Of a stretch of 64,000 nucleotides of DNA, positions 1 to 12,286 are shown one piece after another. The notes beneath the pieces are model-generated. The model worked only from the letters and a program-made list of their open reading frames with translations, did not search any database and was not told the DNA's origin. Position numbers and translations under genes: made by a program. The DNA lies in NCBI GenBank assembly GCA_028023455.1, contig JAQFVV010000049.1, forward strand, positions 6,418,855-6,482,854, given 5' to 3'. Source of the DNA: Epiperipatus broadwayi. Lineage: Eukaryota > Onychophora > Udeonychophora > Euonychophora > Peripatidae. Each line of letters starts with the position of its first letter. The stretch's first letter is position 1.

Positions 1-2
1 AA

Positions 3-311
3 TTTTATAAGAAAGGACCAGATTTATGGATAGCTATGGACAGTTACCATCTACAAGGCCCTGCCAAAGACTGGTGGAATATGGGGAAATGGAAATATAG
101 AACTATCCTATGTAACATGTCAGTAACCATCCAACAATTAATGGCAGGCAGTCAAATAAAAGACATAGAAGAAATGATTGAATTTCTTACTACAGTGGAT
201 TATAACCATTGGGCCAAAGAACCACCTGATAGACGGCAAAAATTAGAAAACCCAAGGCTGCAGTCATTGATGATGAGAGATAGATATTATCCACCTGACC
301 CAGGGTTATAA
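3..311 (+). CDS. 3'-terminal coding exon of an unrecognised host gene (partial)
   Basis: An open frame enters from the left edge and runs to TAA at 309-311, giving about 102 visible codons. The ATG at 36 is probably internal, because the same frame is open upstream of it to the window edge. The peptide is rich in Trp, Pro, Arg and Met, unlike chance frames in this 75% A+T sequence. It has a Trp pair near its start (DWWNMGKWKYR) and ends in a basic, proline-rich tail (RDRYYPPDPGL). No membrane segment or signal peptide is visible. I do not recognise the family. The last 80 residues look like a compact soluble or structural protein, but that is inference. It is the only part of the window that looks like host protein-coding sequence, and the rest of the gene lies to the left. 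Confidence 0.65.
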   Translation, partial: FYKKGPDLWIAMDSYHLQGPAKDWWNMGKWKYRTILCNMSVTIQQLMAGSQIKDIEEMIEFLTTVDYNHWAKEPPDRRQKLENPRLQSLMMRDRYYPPDPGL

Positions 312-1089
312 AAATATTTTATCCTCTTAGGATGGTTATTAAACATATATAAGAATATTAAAACAAATTTGGTAAAATGAATTTGGTTGAATGGAATTTG
401 CATTTGTTAAATATGGCTTTAGATAGAAACTTTTTTTATATATATATTATTATTTTAATTACTATTACTCTAAGAATTTTTTTTTATATATTATCAGTGT
501 AACTACTATATGATTTCTAACCAGACACAGCCAAATTAGGCCATTTTAAATTATACTATAAATTTTAGATCTGGGTATGTAAAATATTCATTGCTTCATG
601 TAATCTCTGCTTTCTATATTTCTATATATCTGTAAAAAAAAAAAATTTTTTTTTTGTATTTAAATTATGTGATGTAGCAAAATTTTTTCTCTTTCCTTGC
701 CTCCTTTGTTCTTCCTTAATTGTTCACAGGAAGTAACGGGAAATGAAACAGTAAGATTCATATTCGAATCTTAAGTTTCACCTTTTTTTATTGTCTCTCA
801 CCCACCACTCTATCCTACCCAAATTTAAACTTTTTGGTATCGAATTGTGTGTGTGGCAATATTAAAAATGTATAGACATATGTAGAATTCACCATAAACA
901 TGCACACATTTTGATATCAAAGTTAACACAATAAATAAAGATAAATAATATAATTTAGATTTCTTCTTTTAGTTATATAAAAATATATAATTTTAATCAT
1001 TTATTTTGAATTGTAAAATCCATTATTTATTGCTTTGTTTAAATTTCATTTAGTATTAATTTTAGAAATAGATTGTAATATTTAATTAA
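312..1089 (+). other. Probable 3' UTR and intergenic sequence
   Basis: Non-coding, AT-rich sequence after the stop codon of the terminal exon. Overlapping AATAAA signals at about 930-939 could polyadenylate the upstream gene. There is an A/T homopolymer junction near 635-656. No other gene is visible. Confidence 0.4.
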
Positions 1090-4000
1090 AAGTAAAAATA
1101 ATCATATGTTCCCTTTTGCATTTGAAATTTTAAAAGCAATGGCCGGTGAGAGATAATAGATTAATTAAAAAGAAAAATTCCCTAAAATCTAATTGCACAA
1201 ATTAAATGTAAAATCTAAATGTAAACAATAGAAAGGCAGCTTTCTCTATAATTAGAATTAACAAAAATACATTGATTATCTTCAAGGCAGATTAATTGGA
1301 ATCCAAAAATAAACTAACAAAAATGTAAAAGATAAGATCTAAGAAAAGAGGCCATTTTGGACTTTTTAAAAATTTGCAGTTTAACTTTAGCTGTGCTCTC
1401 AATCAGTTGAGAGTCTCCAAAATATATATTGTTTTACGTGCCATGGGGTGCATGAATAGAAAGCGCCCAGACTATTCTCCATCCGGAGATGGTCTATCGT
1501 ATGCCAAACCTTCCATTGCCCTTCATAAATTCAACCACGAAGATCTGATGCCTAAAATAATTTGAAAGCTGCTGCTGTTAAATTACATGAATCATCTATA
1601 TGCTGTAAAAAACTGCTAATGCTAGAATCATGAACAATTTGCTACTAATCACTGAATCGGAAAACTCATAAAACAGGTACCTGTATCCAAATTCTCTAGA
1701 GTACTCTACTAATATCCCACTATAGCTTATTCATTCTTTATATAACTTATAAACTATAAACTGTAAATTCTCGTTTGTAAAACTAAAATTAATTATTAAA
1801 TTTTTATTTATATAAAGTTCTTTAATAATCTAGCCTGCCTAACTCTAACTTTCTTGGGTACGTATTTCTAAAATCTACATTTATTATATAATTATCGCAT
1901 GCTCATAAATTTCTAAGTATAAATCTATGATCGCTTGAAACAGTGGGTGCATGTCAAATTTTCATTAATATTTACTTTCATAAATAGCTTAATATTTTTA
2001 TATAAATCAACATGCATTCAATGCTTCATTTATTGCAATGCAGGGGTCTACTGCTTAGCAAATGGCTGATGTATTAATTGTAATCATCATCCAGTTTATA
2101 TATTGTTTATATTTTATTAAATTTTGATTAATAATTCCAAATATTTGCATTTCTTTGAGAATCGCCAACATTCTTTATTAAATGTTGATGATGTAGGGCT
2201 GAGTTATAAAATATATTTAAATCTTAACAGAATCGTCTGTATATTATACATGTGTTACATTTTAGAGACCTGATGACCCATTACAAGCCTTGAATATTCT
2301 GGATTCTATAGGGTTGAAATTAACCCCAGTTGTCCTACACAAGCAGACATAATAAATGCTCCCATAGGGCTAGATGAAAATCATGCAGCCAGCAGGCAAT
2401 CGTGGCACGAACCACTTGTCCCTGGTTATGCTTATGCGACACCTTACCTCTTTGGACTGATGGCAAATGTCAGCCCGTCATTCTTATAAACTCATTCACG
2501 GCTTTGCAGTTTCAATACTGCCATTCCATATCACCTTTCTAAAATGTACCATGTGTTTCTTTAATTAACTTTATTATTCTATGTATCATTCCGTCCCTGC
2601 ATTAGTGACATAACTCACTCTCAAATAAATGTTTTCCCCTAGTTATTAGTAAATATCTTTAATTAAATAAATATATGTCCACCGCTACTATTATAAATCT
2701 TACTTTAGACTCTTGTGTTGCAAAAGTATAAATCCCTAAAGGCATGCCTGCCTTAGAAATACTTGCTTGAGAATTTTAGGTAGCTAGATTACATCCTCAA
2801 ATAAATGTATTTCTCTTTGTAAACATAACAGTATAGGAAAATACTGCTACTGAAATCTTAAATACAAAGTATTATTGGTAAAATGATTTCATATAAATGT
2901 TTCTAAATAAATAAATGTATTTCTTGAATATATAACGGTATCGGAAAATTCCACTACTGAGATTTAAATCTTGCCAAATATTATTAGTTTTACCGTTAAA
3001 TGATATATTATAATATTTTAATAAATAATTTCAAACTATACGTCTGCCGTTGCTTCTTTATTTATTTATTCGATACCCATTCCATATTATATTTCCTCGA
3101 TTCGGTAAGATAAATGTTTAAGATTAAGGTTCTGATTGGCTAACTCGAAATTAAATTCTTGATTCTCTTGCCTCTCCCTGATCACCGTGCCTAAAGAAAT
3201 GTTTACTAACGTGGCATCAGATGTGTTGTTTAATAGATTGTATTGTGGAACCGATAAACTATGTTCAAACTCAGTACTACGGATGGCTTTGCTACCTAGA
3301 TGGTGCTGCCATTCTGTGTGATGGTCAAATTCTGCACTATGTGAGCGAATCACCCATTTCTGACTGTTACAATGTTTAGCTCATAACATTGGCAAACCAA
3401 AGAATAAGTTGGCGTATCATAATGAAATAGGCATTATTTATTAATCGCAGATAGTTATATACAGATTGTATTAATGTATGAGTTGTGAGTGTGTCTTTAT
3501 TAAGCACCAAGTGTGCACAAACATATTGCTACACATTTTCTTTCAGATGAGTTTATAGTAATAAGATACCTATTCTTCAGTTCAGATGAGTATTTTTTAA
3601 AACTTGAATATGAGGGTCCAGATCCTTATTCAAAGCCTATCTGACTTCTCAAACTGATATGTTCTTTATTATTAATAGTGGCAAGCTGTTTGGTCCTAGA
3701 ACACTAAGTATTCATTACTGAAGCCTGTGAACCATTACTCACTCACACCATGACTCAATTTTAATATTTCATAAGCACCATAGTTTTCATATGCAAACCT
3801 AAGTGTAACCATTTCCCCGTTCCCTGGCAATGATGCTTCAGCATTAGTCTAAATCAGCAATTTAATTTACTATGATAAATCTGTATTCTGAGCTTATTTA
3901 ATTGCTTCTATGTAATATTTTAGAATCGTCAGCTTAATGCCATATTTGTAATAATTATCCTGGCTAGCATTTAGCTCATAATATTGGCAAACCAAAGAAT

Positions 4001-4260
4001 AAGTTGGCTTATCAAAATCTAGTAGGCATGATTTATTAACCACATATAATTATATAAATTAAATTTGCCATCTTAAAGATGAGACTGCTGTATCCATATC
4101 TATCTCAACATTACCGTAACACCTGTGTGCATAAATACGTACATCTAATACTAAATAATTACCGTTCTTTGATTTATTTAATCATTATTAAATTATTTAT
4201 TTAATAAACTTATTTAAAATTATAATGAATTGTTCACCATCCAACTCCAAATCATCCAAA
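1090..4260. repeat. Old, degraded mid-repetitive element block
   Basis: This stretch has more G+C than its surroundings and no long intact frame. Around 1561-1600 it resembles 14319-14360 in the 3.18-kb insert: both carry GCTGCT followed shortly by TTAC and GTGAATCAT/ATGAATCAT. The two blocks may therefore be old members of one family. Minor internal repeats occur at 2795-2875 versus 2905-2985 (AAATAAATGTATTTCT and GGAAAAT motifs, spaced about 108 bp). A hydrophilic 89-codon minus-strand frame at 3087-3353 begins with GTG and has no recognisable domain; it may be a coding relic. Confidence 0.35.
3375..4059 (+). repeat. Direct repeat pair of about 90 bp (3375-3464 and 3970-4059)
   Basis: Two imperfect direct copies begin TTTAGCTCATAA and share TTGGCAAACCAAAGAATAAG. 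Their starts are 595 bp apart. This looks like a local duplication or the two ends of a degraded element. No coding sequence lies between them. Confidence 0.6.
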
Positions 4261-5249
4261 TTCTTATCATTGATATGTATAATATTCCTTCTTTAGTTAA
4301 GTCATAGCTTGTTGAATAATATTTAATTATAGATAAATTATTAATTGTTCCTGAGTCTCATATTTCTCTCTTTGCTCAGTTAGCTTGCAGAAAAAATTAA
4401 AATTGAGTGTAAACCCATAAATGTCATTCATAGAGTATTAAGTCATGAAGTACTGGTAAATGAATTGACGTTTGGTCAGATTCGAGGTTTCACCACCTCA
4501 TTTAGATCAGCTTTAGTGTATTTTGGTTGGAGTCTGGATTTTGTTGTGTGAATGTACAAATATGACCGTTACAATATACATATATATTCATGTTAATTAC
4601 TTTATTACATGAAGATCATTTAATGTTTATTTCAATGTTAAAATTTAAAAAATAAAGAATTTATTCATTTTGTTAAATAAAAATTTATCCATTTAATCAA
4701 TATAAAAATAATAAAACAGTTGGACTGATTAATTTTCACATTCTTTCTGTCTTAAGTAATGAAGAAAATTTTCTTTATTTACCAAGTGATCCAATAAGAC
4801 AGTGATTTCATCTTCTTTTGCTGGATTATCAAGGACTAAGGAGGGAGTGTGTATTTTTTACTGTAACAGCATTTATTATCTAATTGTGTTTAACATGTTA
4901 TATATACAATTTCAACGTGAAAAAGATAAAAATATTACATATGATTGAATATTAATAATATATTAAAAAGTAAATGGATTATATAAAAAAAACTTTTATC
5001 TATATGAAATTATTTTTTACTTCTATTAATAATTTATGAACTTGAAAATAACTGGACTAAGTCTATCTAATGTGTATTCTGAAATATATTAGTGTTTTTT
5101 TATTCATTTTTTTTTAGTACTTTTTTTTCAGTTGTGTTTTTTTAAACAAAAAAAAATTATTTTTTATTAAAGTTTTGCCTTAAAAATTAAATATTAAAGT
5201 AATAGCTTTAATTAGTTAAAACCATCTTGTAAATAAAAAATATATTTGC
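4261..5249. other. AT-rich spacer
   Basis: Low-complexity A/T sequence with no coding frame, RNA gene or clear repeat. It ends in the (TA)n tract that abuts the left Penelope-like copy. Confidence 0.5.
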
Positions 5250-6160
5250 AAATATATATATATATAATAAAAATTTATATAACACTACAATACTAGCCAA
5301 AACAATAAAATTTGACTAAAGTTCTTCCACATCTTATGGCTTCATCTATTAACAAATAGACATTCTCAAGTGAAATTCGAATTCAACATACACTATATAT
5401 ATATATACATAAACACAAAACAACTCTCTTCCCATTATTCACTTTAACAACCATTTCCCTTTCATATCCAAGAATGTCTTCATAAGATTGATGACCTCAG
5501 ACTAAAAAAAAAAAGTTTCTTTGACTCTTTTTTTCAATTCACTTTTTTCATCAAAGATAACCTCTGCATTGTTAAATAACATTTTATGACTAGTATTCAA
5601 TTCATGAATATATAAAGCTGAATTTTGATATCTATTTTTTAACTCTATTCTTATGAACTTTAACTCTTTCATTAAGACTTAATTTACTCTGACCTATATA
5701 AATTTTAAGACAACTACAAGGTATCTCATAAACTAACCCAGAAATAGGTTTGCAATCAATTGACTAATTTGAACTATTTAATAATGAATTTAAATTCAGG
5801 CTTAAACAATTAGTAATAAATTTAAATTCAGCCCATCAATTTACTAATTGATGTCTTATAGGGCAAAGAAATAAACTCTTTATTTACATTACCAATTAAA
5901 TCTTTATTATTAACTAATTTATAGATATTTTTATTTAGTATAATATTTTTAATAAATTCATAATATTATATCCTAACTCATTATAGTTAAAAGCAAATTG
6001 ACTGCTCAGAAAATAACTATTATTTTCAAAATTATTAAGTCTTCTATTTTTATAATAAAAATTCAGTAAAGTTTTTTTATGAGTAAAAGGTTGATAACTG
6101 TCTAGCTTTATCATATTTCTTAAATTTTTTGACTTTCATGCATTAATTTTTTTAGATTTA
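5250..6160 (-). pseudogene. Penelope-like retroelement, GIY-YIG endonuclease region (left copy)
   Basis: Read on the minus strand, this encodes the C-terminal part of a Penelope-like element (PLE) protein, broken by frameshifts and stops. The diagnostic piece is at about 5630-5751. A frame there reads GLVYEIPCSC, with VYEIP at 5720-5733, followed by IYIGQ at 5689-5703 and then L-x-x-R-x-K-x-H. This is the PLE form of the GIY-YIG nuclease signature, with the Cys-x-Cys typical of the family. Upstream (toward 6125) is a degraded thumb-region relic containing NKDLI and NVNKEF. PLEs pair a reverse transcriptase with this nuclease; the RT core itself is not present. The 3' end faces left and meets a (TA)n tract. 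The copy forms the left arm of a large inverted repeat. Confidence 0.8.
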
Positions 6161-6174
6161 AGTGGTGATAAAGT

Positions 6175-6955
6175 TGATAATGTTTAATTTTTTAGCCATT
6201 TTATTAAAGCAAAAATTTAAGAAATATAATAAATCCAGACTTTTATCAACTTTTTCCTCATAAGAAGATTTAGTAAATTTTTGTTATAGGAATATTTTCA
6301 AAATAATAGTTATATTATTAGGTAGCAATTTATTTCTGACTATATTGAGTTAGGATATAATTATGAATTTATTAGGTATATTATATTTAATAAAAATATC
6401 TATAAATTGGTTAATAATAAAGATTTAATTGATAATGTGAATAAAGAGTTTATTTTTTTGCCTTAAAAGGAATTAATTACATTAATTAATAAATTGATTT
6501 ATAAGAATAGTTTTTTTATTGAATGGCTTGAATGTGGCCTTGAAGAAAGGTCTGAATTTAAATTCATTACTAATTTGTTCAAAACAGGCAATTGATTGCA
6601 AATCTATTCCTGGAGTATACAATAGAATTAAAAATAGATATAAATTTTATTGAATGATGCAGAAGTTATCTTTTATGAAAAAGTGAATTGTGAAGAAGAG
6701 TAAAAGAAACATTGATGATATTTTTTTTAAATCTGAAACCATCAATTTCATGAAGATATCATTTGATATTTGTTCTTGAAGTGAAAGATGGGAAAACTAT
6801 TTTGTTTTGTATATATATATATTGTTGTATATTTAGCTGAATTCTACTTGATAAAATCTATTTGTTAATAGATAAAACCATAGCTGTGGAAGAATTTTAC
6901 AAAAATTTTATTGTGTTGGATAATATTAATGTTATTTGAATTTTTATTTTATTTT
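6175..6955 (+). pseudogene. Penelope-like retroelement, second copy (right arm)
   Basis: This is the reverse complement of the left copy, arranged head-to-head with it. For example, the stretch AACAAATAGA near 5349-5358 recurs inverted near 6860-6870. A plus-strand frame carries the same relic residues (ELGYN, NKDLI, NVNKEF at about 6345-6455). Relative to the left copy it lacks roughly 100 bp that encode the GIY-YIG core: GVY at about 6615 is joined directly to downstream KNRYKF-like sequence. It cannot encode a functional endonuclease. Its 3' end runs to another (TA)n tract at about 6980. Confidence 0.75.
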
Positions 6956-9900
6956 TAATTGTTAGTCTAGCATTAGGAAATATATATATATAATAACAAT
7001 GTTAAAAATATTAAAAACCAATTTTATAATTCAAAAACCAATTAAAAAAACAGTAATATAATTAATGATAAAAAATGTCTATTAAATGTCACACAAATTT
7101 TCTCCAATACTATTTATAGTTCTAAAAAGAGAATATACTTTTAAATAGTTACTTCTAAATATCACATACTTTTCAAAAAATAAATATTTAATAATTTTAT
7201 CAAAATGTAAACAAATAAAAAATAGGTTATTTTTTATAACATCAATGTAACGTTAATAGCCTATGTTGTGCAAGTATAGAATTATATTTTCTCATGAGAA
7301 AAAAAAATTTTCTTTTGATTGCTGCTGCCATTTAGAAATGGTAGTTAAAACTAAAATTGTAATGTATTAAATGGAATCCAATCATAAAAATCACTTTGAT
7401 ATTAAATTTCTTTAATGTTTTTACTATTAACTGGCAAAAATGCATTAGATTTGTTGAAAGTATTTATATGGTAGCAAAATCTCTACAAATGTATTCCAAA
7501 ATAAAAAGAGAGTTGATTTTGATTTAAAAACTAAATAACTGTTATGGAATAAAAAAATTAATTTGTACATAACTAAACCTTTAAAATATAAAAATTTTTT
7601 TATTGTAATTTCATAACATTTACATGCGATATAATTATATAATATATAAATTAATATTTTGTAGTAAAGAAAAAATAATGTAAAAAGAGTGTGATTTTGT
7701 TTTTTGTATGTCTCCTGTTATCATTAATCTATATATAATTAACAATATCAGTCTCTAGATTAACTAATGTAGATATATTAATATTAACTGAGATTTTATG
7801 CAAAATTATATACCATTTCACCATAATGAGTTTGGATTGGATAATTTTGCATTGAGAAATAGTTAAAAGATTTATAATAAGCTTTGGAATAATGAATCAT
7901 GCATCTGACTGACAGCTATTTATCAGGTATATTAATCATTTCATTATATATATATTGAAATAAATATTTTATATTCCTTTTATGGTAATTGTGCTGTCTC
8001 ATACATGAAAAAACTGATTTTAAATAATGTTTAAAGAAGTGTAAAAAAGTTACTTTAAAAAACTGTAAAATAGATCTAACAAAAGTAATATTTCATGAGA
8101 AGAAATACTGTAATAAATTATCTTGTTATCGGTATTGGAAAGATTAAAAAATGAAAAATATAGTTAAGTACATAATTATGGGAGTGAATATTTGAAGAAT
8201 GCAAAATTCTGTATTATTTAAAAAATACAACATAATTAGATTAAATTGTATTTTGTGCTATTTGGGTGGGGGGGGAGGTATTTTTAATAAATTGATAAAA
8301 TTATAACCCATAGTTTACATTCCAAGAACAAAATTTAATTTAGAAGATAATCATAAGAAGAAAAAAAAGTATAATTATGAATCTAAAGTTTGATTAAAAA
8401 AAACAAGTGAGGTCACAAAGAATATGTATATAAAATATGTGTTTCTTTACAAAGAAAATAGAAATTTGGATGATATGGCAGTATAACATGACTTTTAGTC
8501 ACTAGCACCTTAGAACTACTACAAATTGCATAAAATCTAACTTGGAATTCATTATTTGAAACTTGAATATGGTATTCTCTAAACTATTATTTGCAAGGGG
8601 AAATTCAGTTACAATGAAAATTTATTCTGCTTGATTTAGAAAACAAAATTCTAAGTCAGGGGAAAAAAGAAAATTAAAATGCACAAACAATTTTAAAGAA
8701 TGAATAAATGGTAATTCTGGTAATTAAGGATAGATGCATAACTAATGAAAGTAATCTTAGCACATAAAAATTGTTTATATTATTTATACACTATAAGAAA
8801 CTACACAGCAACTTCTGTCCGAAAAATTATTTTATGTTACTTAAATTGGCACTTGTTATTCTTAAGAATCTTTAAAATATTATTCCTCTAATCTCATATA
8901 TTTATGTAATTAATATTAGTAGTTAATTATGTAAGTATTTTGTTTTCAAATTATTGTAAATTGGTGTTTGCAATATATATACGAATTGAGAAATTGGTAA
9001 CATGTTTTATATCTAATTTAAAAAGTGAATTTTGATTTGTGCTCTAATTTCTTTTATTCTAATATTTAATTTGGTTAAGGGAGTTTAAAAAACAAATTCC
9101 TTTAAGTAATATTTTTTTTCAAGATTTGTTATCAGATTACAAAAACAAAGAGAAAAAAAAAAGATTTTTACAGGTTATTCAGTTTCAAACACAAGCAATT
9201 AGGATCTAAAAAAAATTCTAAAAAGGGTTATTTTATATAAAATGATGTAATAATAATATTTTAGGTCCAAATACAATCTTAAAATTTTAGATAAATTAAC
9301 ATAAAAGAACAATAATCATACATCAATATACATTAGTCATATAGAGCAAATGTGCACAAATAGAATTATGCATAAACATACAAGAAATATCTAAGAGTTG
9401 AAATAAAAAGTCTGTACATTAATCATTTTAATTTCAAATTAAGAATGAAAATTATCCTATTATCACAAATATGATCAGGTATTGCTTTATGCTGAGATTT
9501 AGACACTTGTATTAATCAGCTTTGAAAATATAACATGTATGTTTGTAGGCTCTATTTCATAATTGCAGTTAAATATGAGTTTTAATCTCTAGTTGAGTAT
9601 ATTTTAATATTCCAAGAATTATGTGTTTGTTTAAGAATAAAATAATTTAATTAATGTTAATATAGTTATAAGAGATAGGATCCAAAGTTATCCATATATA
9701 TAAAATATCAATTTATATTTAGATATGTTTAACAAAAATGGCACTGGAAATGTACTAGTAGATTAAACTTCATTTATAAAATATGTGTGATGACTGTATA
9801 TCTAAAAGTGAGTAAATAAATGGGTTTTCTTCTAAGAGCTGTTGATGTGTAAAATTATATCCTATATACACTAAAGTTATTATATATTTTTATGGCAATC

Positions 9901-9968
9901 AATATTTAGCCACATTATGCTAAACACTAGTGTTTATATAATTACCATTTAGAGTTAAAGCATTGAGA
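6956..9968. other. AT-rich spacer with G-over-C bias on the plus strand
   Basis: No supported gene. The sequence is AT-rich with short homopolymers, including a G8 run near 8268. G outnumbers C on the plus strand through much of it. No repeat units were recognised. Confidence 0.5.
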
Positions 9969-10300
9969 CACATGACCACATTGATGTGAAAAAGATAAAT
10001 GATCTTCAATATATGTATTTTGTGCTGAACCATCACTCACCAGTTGATTTGGATATCATCTCCCACACTTGTTTATATGTTTAAAGAACACACACACATC
10101 AATGAAGTATGACAAGAAATCAATGCTTGGTTTATATTAAGATAGAAAATCTTCAAACTTTAATGGCCAGGCTTCAATCTTTACCACTCACTATCTTTTC
10201 AGCCATCCATATGATGATCCAGACCAACTGATAAATGGTAGGTTAGCACAAAATATTATATTGGAGATCATTTATCTTTTTACATGTATGTAGTCATGTG
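9969..10300. mobile_element. Hairpin MITE, 332 bp
   Basis: Long imperfect inverted arms of about 95 bp (9969-10065 and 10205-10300) begin CACATGAC and include AAAAGATAAATGATCT. The middle is unrelated sequence. There is no coding capacity. A single-arm relative occurs at about 25936-26004, so this is a family rather than a chance palindrome. The superfamily cannot be assigned. Confidence 0.75.
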
Positions 10301-11730
10301 TATCAGTTGAATAAGATGGAGTGGATGACTGAAGGACCTTGAAAATCTGGATTGAAATCCACTCTAATTACATCTATCTTAAATACATAAATTATACTTG
10401 TATTTGAAAATATTAGAGTTAAATCATGTATAAATCTTGAACATTTTTCTGAGATATTTGAATGTGATAGTTTGTAATGCATTATCTTTTTATGCATGTT
10501 TATGCAACAAATGAAAAATATAATGTAAAAATAAAATCAATCAAGAGATATGTAACTTATTTTTTATTTTAAAAGTGATAGTTTGATAAGGACTTATTAA
10601 TATTAATAAGAATACAATTTAAATTAAAAGTTTATTACATTAATAAAAAAATAAGACTAGATTATTGATTGTTTCATAATAAACATAAGGAAAATATGTT
10701 GAATAAAAAAAAAAACTATTAATGACTCATTTTTAAACTTAAATAACTGTCAATAAATTAATATTTGTTAAGCATTTGAAACAACAGATATGTAAAATAT
10801 TCTAAATACTTTAATTACTGGTCTAAAAATAAATTATTTTGTTTATTATTATATATTAAACATTATTAGAGTTTAACTCATTATATGAGCATTATCAGAC
10901 ATAACATTAATTCCATGGCATTTATCCAAGACTAAGTCATGTGTTTATTGATTTGGCCAAGCATAATAAATTGTGAATGATGTTTGGACAATGTTAATTA
11001 TTAAGTTTATAGAGAGTTTTTCTAAAGCTTGGGAAGTTTAAAAAGAAAATATTTAGGAAATCTTTGTAGTTATAGATACAATATATTTCTAAAACTTTTT
11101 CTGAATACATTCTTCAAGTGTGAGCTCAACCTGAAGCATAGATTAATATTTCTCTTTACTGTTATGTTTTTTTAAGATTATGAATATTGATATAATAGTG
11201 TTTTAAAGAGTATTAATATTACCATGCAGCCATGTTAAGTAAACAACATTAGTGCAAATTTCATACAATTCTCAAAAAAAAAAAGTGCCATAAAAATTAT
11301 ATGATAAGAAATATTGGATGGTGAGAATTTTAAAAGTTTCTCTATTTTTTTACCCTTTAGCTAAAAAGAATTAAATAACTATTTAGTAATCAGTTTTAAT
11401 AATAAAAATAGTTATCTATATGTATGCTATAATGTAAAAAAAATCACTATGCTATAACCAGACTGAATTCAAATTCCCTGGTTATAAGCATGGAAAATGA
11501 ATGAATGACTATAAAGTTTTTCAAAAATAGATATGTATATATTGTTTCAATTTAGCTAATAATAAATTAGCATATTTAAAGTAGGAACTTGAGGACATAC
11601 TTTAACAGTTTGTGTAAGTATAGGAAATGAAGATCATTTGATGATTTACTGTTTTTATATCAATCCTGCTCATAACATGATAGTGATGTCCTTTTTAAAA
11701 AACCAGACTCCAATAGTAAACTGAATTCAG
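10301..11730. other. AT-rich spacer
   Basis: No gene or clear repeat. A short imperfect palindrome (TAACCAG to CTGGTTA) lies near 11456-11485. Confidence 0.45.
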
Positions 11731-12284
11731 ATCAATATGATTATACATGTGAATTGACTTGGATTGGAAACATTATTATGTTTTCATATTGGGCTTATAG
11801 TTTATAGTTATCTAAATAGTTAAAAGATAGCTGCTGGAGTTTGCATTAGATCCTAAGATCTATTATCACTGATGAAAGATACAAGCTGGAAACTAATCTA
11901 GAAATATTGAATGAATAGGCACTACTTAAGGATTTTATGCACAAACCTTCTAGTATACATTGATTACTAAGGCTTGCACTGGATGGGACTATAGTAGAGA
12001 TAGTTAGATATTGTATGTTGCAATACCTTAAATTTCTTGTTAAGTGCACTTTTAATGTTTTCATATCAGAATGATATATATATATTATATGAAAAAAACT
12101 AGATGTCCATTCTAATGATTCACAGACAAATGAATAAATTCATGCATATATACAAATTCTTTTAATATAATATAATTAAGTCATCAATTTCATTGCTATT
12201 CTCTTTACTATTATAAAAAAGTATAATAAAGGTAAAAGTTTCTTAATTGATAATGATGATGGTGATTAAATAATGTGTCTCTTA
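11731..12284. repeat. Duplicated segment A, copy 1
   Basis: 554 bp, nearly identical to 20486-21041, with sharp boundaries: it begins ATCAATATGATTATAC and ends GTGTCTCTTA in both places. Matching short minus-strand frames in both copies (72 codons, starting MKTLKVHLTRNLRYC) are preserved only because the DNA is so similar. I see no sign of a real protein. Here segment A lies immediately left of segment B; in the second copy it lies right of segment C. Confidence 0.9.
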
Positions 12285-12286
12285 TT

